Assembly (NCBI GenBank): GCA_964533055.1
Contig: CAZHKZ010000030.1
Location: forward strand, 1 to 7,768
DNA from: JACROF01 sp964533055
Lineage (GTDB): Bacteria; Patescibacteriota; Microgenomatia; Levybacterales; UBA12049
Length of the DNA stretch: 7,768 bases
Reading direction: 5' to 3'
In this document: piece after piece, positions 5,419 to 7,768 of the stretch
Layout of the letters: each line of letters opens with the position of its first letter
How positions within the stretch are numbered: the first letter of the stretch is position 1
The notes under the pieces: generated by a model
Database searches by the model: none
The model's input: only the letters and a program-made list of their open reading frames with translations
What the model was told of the DNA's origin: nothing
Position numbers and translations under genes: made by a program

Positions 5419-7677
5419 TTAATGAAAAAGCTTTTTCTCACTTGATGCGATATTTTTACGAACTGTCTCGATCACATCTGGCGAGACAGAGACACTCGTC
5501 ACGCCCCATGAGACGAGTTTTTCAACCAGCTCTGGATACAGAGAAGGTGCTTGTCCACAAATAGATACAGTTACCTGATGTTTGTGGGAAGTCTTGATAA
5601 CGTGCTCAAGTGCCCAAAGAACCGCCTCATTTTGCTCATCGTATTCTGAAGCTACCTCACTATTGTCTCTATCTGTGCCTAGCATCAGCATGGTAAGGTC
5701 ATTTGAGCCGATTGATACTCCATCTAGTCCTTCCTTGATGAATTGCTCAAGTAAGATAACATTGGATGGGATCTCTACCATCATCCAGAGCTTAAAAGTC
5801 GGTGAGCGATAGAGGCTGCTGCTGCTAATGATTTTCTTTACTTCTCGCAGTTCTTTTACAGTGCGAACGAAGGGCACCATAAGCGACAAATTTTTGAGAC
5901 CCTTTTTATTGCGAACGATCTTGATTGCTTCAAGCTCTAATTCAAAAACTTTTGGATCATGCATATATCTGAAGGCACCGCGATACCCGAGCATTGGATT
6001 GGGCTCTATTGGTTCATACTCTTTTCCACCGATGAGACCACGGTATTCATTGGTCTTAAAGTCTGAGGCCCTGTAGACAACCGGGCGTGGATAAAACGCT
6101 TTGCAGAATCGTTCTAATTCTTGTGCCATCGTGTTAATAAATAGATGCTTCTTACCATCATGTATAAGCTTTTTAGGATGGACTCCAATATTTGCCATGA
6201 TAAATTCTGCACGTAGGAGTCCAATGCCGTCTACATGCTGAGCAGCTACTTTCTCTGCTAGATCAGGCTGAGCTAGATTGACATACACTTTTGTTGAAGT
6301 CTTGATGTGGTCGGTTGACACATTGCTGTGTGCTGAATTGATGAGCGCATGTCCGCCTTTGTAGACTTCTCCTTTTGCACCATCAACTGAGATAGCCATG
6401 CCATTTTTTAGTATCTGTGTAGCTTTTTCAGTGCCGACAACTGCCGGGATACCGAGTTCTCGCGAAACGATAGCTGCATGAGAAGTGCGGCCACCTTTGT
6501 CGGTTACTATCGCTATAGCTTTTTTCATACCAGGTACGAAATCTGGATTAGTTTGAGAAGCTACCATAATATCACCAGTCTCCATTTTGGAAAGATCTGC
6601 AACGCTTTTTATGATCTTAACTAGACCTGAGGCGATGCCAGGGGAGGCAGGTGCGCCTTTAAGTAGAAGTGGGAGTGCTGAAAGATCCTCAGTTTTCTCC
6701 TCTTTACCCTTCTTGATAGTGGTGATTGGTCGAGTTTGAACAATATAGATACCTGAGTCATCGATTGCCCATTCGATATCTTGTGGGAAGTAATAGTGCT
6801 TCTCAAGTTTTTTTCCAAGAAGTGCTAAGTCCAAAATTTGATTATTACTGACTTTTTGTTTTTTGCCATCCTTCTCAGAGATCTTTACTTCTTTATTTTG
6901 TCCTTTTACTTTATCGAGGCGGACATTTTGATACGCAATGGATTTTTGAGTGATAGTCATAGAAGACTTTTCAACTTCATAATGATCTGGAGTTACTTCG
7001 CCCTGAACGATCATTTCTCCGAGTCCATAGATAGCTTCAATTACGACTTTTGACTTGTCATTGGTGACTGGATCGATGGTGAACATGATGCCTGACTTTT
7101 CAGACAGAACCATTTTTTGTACGACGATTGCGATACCAATTTGAAAGTGATCAAATTTTTGCTCGTGTCGGTAAAAGATTGCGCGAGCATTAAAGAGAGA
7201 TGCCCATGCCTCTTTCACCATCTGAATGACGTTGGATTCACCTGAGACATTTAAAAATGTTTCTTGTTGGCCAGCAAAGGAAGCACCTGGAAGATCTTCA
7301 GCCGTAGCAGATGAGCGGACAGCTACGAGTGCATCCGAGAGGGGGCCGCTAAGTGTTTTGTAAGCCCTAAAGATCTCCTGTATGAGATCCTCATTCATTT
7401 TCTCGGCGATGATCATTTTTCTAATGTGGGCGGCGACTTGGTCAATAGACTCAGAGCGGTTGTAGTCAATGGTGCCTATGAGGTGATTAATTTTTGTTGC
7501 GAGATTGTTCTCCTTGAGGAAGTGAAAGTACGCATACGAAGTCACAACAAATCCATTTGGGACTGGGAATTTGGCTTGGGTCATCTCGCCAAGATTGGCT
7601 CCTTTACCGCCAACTACTGGGATGTCGTGTTTGTCGATGTCTTTAAACCACAGGATGGAGGAAGTTACTTTGGGCAT
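5419..7677 (-). CDS. ppsA: Phosphoenolpyruvate synthase (pyruvate, water dikinase)
   Basis: PEP synthase converts pyruvate, ATP and water to PEP, AMP and phosphate through a phosphohistidine swivelling domain. The 752 residues (E. coli about 792) show three domains. The N-terminal ATP-grasp domain, about 8-325, has GGKGANLGEM, RSSATAEDLPGASFAGQQ (121-138) and QTRPIT. The central domain carries catalytic His400 in DKGGRTSHAAIVSRELG. The C-terminal PEP-binding barrel, about 460-745, has GLLRAEF, the SDFKTNEYRGLIGGKEYEP stretch (538-556), NPMLGYRG, GSNDLTMLMLGTDRDN and catalytic Cys707 in ICGQAPS. The GASFAGQQ and DFKTNEY motifs favour PpsA over pyruvate phosphate dikinase. It is the first gene of an operon with eno, placing gluconeogenic entry to PEP next to the enolase step. 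It starts from a near-leaderless promoter; an AAAGG sits only two bases from the ATG, too close for a normal ribosome site. Confidence 0.96.
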   Translation of the reverse strand: MPKVTSSILWFKDIDKHDIPVVGGKGANLGEMTQAKFPVPNGFVVTSYAYFHFLKENNLATKINHLIGTIDYNRSESIDQVAAHIRKMIIAEKMNEDLIQEIFRAYKTLSGPLSDALVAVRSSATAEDLPGASFAGQQETFLNVSGESNVIQMVKEAWASLFNARAIFYRHEQKFDHFQIGIAIVVQKMVLSEKSGIMFTIDPVTNDKSKVVIEAIYGLGEMIVQGEVTPDHYEVEKSSMTITQKSIAYQNVRLDKVKGQNKEVKISEKDGKKQKVSNNQILDLALLGKKLEKHYYFPQDIEWAIDDSGIYIVQTRPITTIKKGKEEKTEDLSALPLLLKGAPASPGIASGLVKIIKSVADLSKMETGDIMVASQTNPDFVPGMKKAIAIVTDKGGRTSHAAIVSRELGIPAVVGTEKATQILKNGMAISVDGAKGEVYKGGHALINSAHSNVSTDHIKTSTKVYVNLAQPDLAEKVAAQHVDGIGLLRAEFIMANIGVHPKKLIHDGKKHLFINTMAQELERFCKAFYPRPVVYRASDFKTNEYRGLIGGKEYEPIEPNPMLGYRGAFRYMHDPKVFELELEAIKIVRNKKGLKNLSLMVPFVRTVKELREVKKIISSSSLYRSPTFKLWMMVEIPSNVILLEQFIKEGLDGVSIGSNDLTMLMLGTDRDNSEVASEYDEQNEAVLWALEHVIKTSHKHQVTVSICGQAPSLYPELVEKLVSWGVTSVSVSPDVIETVRKNIASSEKKLFH

Positions 7678-7685
7678 TACCTTTT

Positions 7686-7714
7686 ATTATGAGGAGGGGT
7701 ATTAAAAATTGCAA
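7686..7714 (-). promoter_or_regulatory. ppsA-eno operon promoter, near-leaderless
   Basis: On the minus strand a -35 TTGCAA (7709-7714, 4 of 6) and a -10 CATAAT (7686-7691, 5 of 6) are separated by an ideal 17 bases. Eight bases lie between the -10 and the ppsA ATG, so transcription should start within about two bases of the start codon. Confidence 0.6.
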
Positions 7715-7733
7715 GAAGACTCAGAAAAGAAAT

Positions 7734-7761
7734 GCCTCTCTGACCAGTTGGCCAGAGAGGC
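7734..7761 (-). terminator. Probable intrinsic terminator of a minus-strand gene right of the window
   Basis: GCCTCTCTG (7734-7742) and CAGAGAGGC (7753-7761) form a perfect 9-bp GC-rich stem. It can extend by two more pairs past one A-C mismatch to an AGTT loop. On the minus strand the stem is followed by ATTTCTTTTCT, a broken U-tract, before the ppsA promoter. No U-tract follows on the plus strand within the window. It therefore probably ends an unseen upstream minus-strand gene and insulates ppsA. Confidence 0.58.
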
Positions 7762-7768
7762 GGATGAA

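Noticed and set aside
6838..7053. Plus-strand open frame with a hydrophobic N-terminus, possibly a small membrane protein
   Set aside because: It is wholly antisense to ppsA. The hydrophobicity comes from reading Lys/Glu-rich ppsA codons in reverse, and there is no promoter or ribosome site.
1..7768. UGA recoding, because no gene here ends in TGA
   Set aside because: All seven visible stops are TAA or TAG, but all genes are complete under the standard code without in-frame TGA and tryptophan is encoded by TGG. Seven genes are too few to infer recoding.
1..7768. Mobile element, CRISPR array, defence island or tRNA/rRNA gene
   Set aside because: No transposase, spaced repeats, toxin-antitoxin pair, nuclease cassette or RNA-gene sequence is seen; nearly all the DNA is accounted for by housekeeping genes.

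Overview
The window (about 42-43% G+C by eye) holds seven protein genes, packed almost end to end, from a bacterium using a standard stop-codon reading. Nothing in it is mobile, phage-like or CRISPR-like. The best guess at the organism is a small-genome Patescibacteria/CPR-type bacterium. This rests on very short gaps, leaderless-type starts with no good Shine-Dalgarno sequences, a short RsmI, a divergent enolase, and a glycolytic set centred on PEP. The lineage is an inference; no marker here fixes it.

Layout. Positions 1-68 (+) are the C-terminal tail of pyruvate kinase. Four bases later comes an unrecognised 159-residue acidic, hydrophilic protein (73-552, +). Converging on it is uvrB (2592-592, -). 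A 191-bp gap separates uvrB from the divergent lexA (2784-3413, +), followed 15 bp later by rsmI (3429-4160, +). rsmI overlaps tail-to-tail by 17 bp with enolase (5415-4144, -). Enolase is the second gene of a ppsA-eno operon (7677-4144, -). The right edge carries the ppsA promoter and a GC-rich hairpin that looks like a terminator for a minus-strand gene lying beyond the window.

Two themes emerge. The first is DNA damage: LexA (self-cleaving repressor) and UvrB (nucleotide excision repair) are divergently transcribed. The gap between them contains a perfect 10-bp inverted repeat around an A6 spacer, placed exactly between the -35 and -10 of the lexA promoter, and so is a strong candidate autoregulatory SOS operator. 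It does not look like the classical Gram-positive or E. coli SOS box. The lexA leader also has two mutually exclusive perfect hairpins, one of which buries the start codon.

The second theme is the PEP node: pyruvate kinase, PEP synthase and enolase all lie within 7.7 kb.

The initiation signals are notable. uvrB and rsmI both show an extended -10 (TGnTATAAT) followed by exactly six bases and then ATG, which predicts transcripts starting on the start codon. ppsA has a near-leaderless promoter. No recognisable novel multi-gene system is present; the most novel element is the lexA control region.
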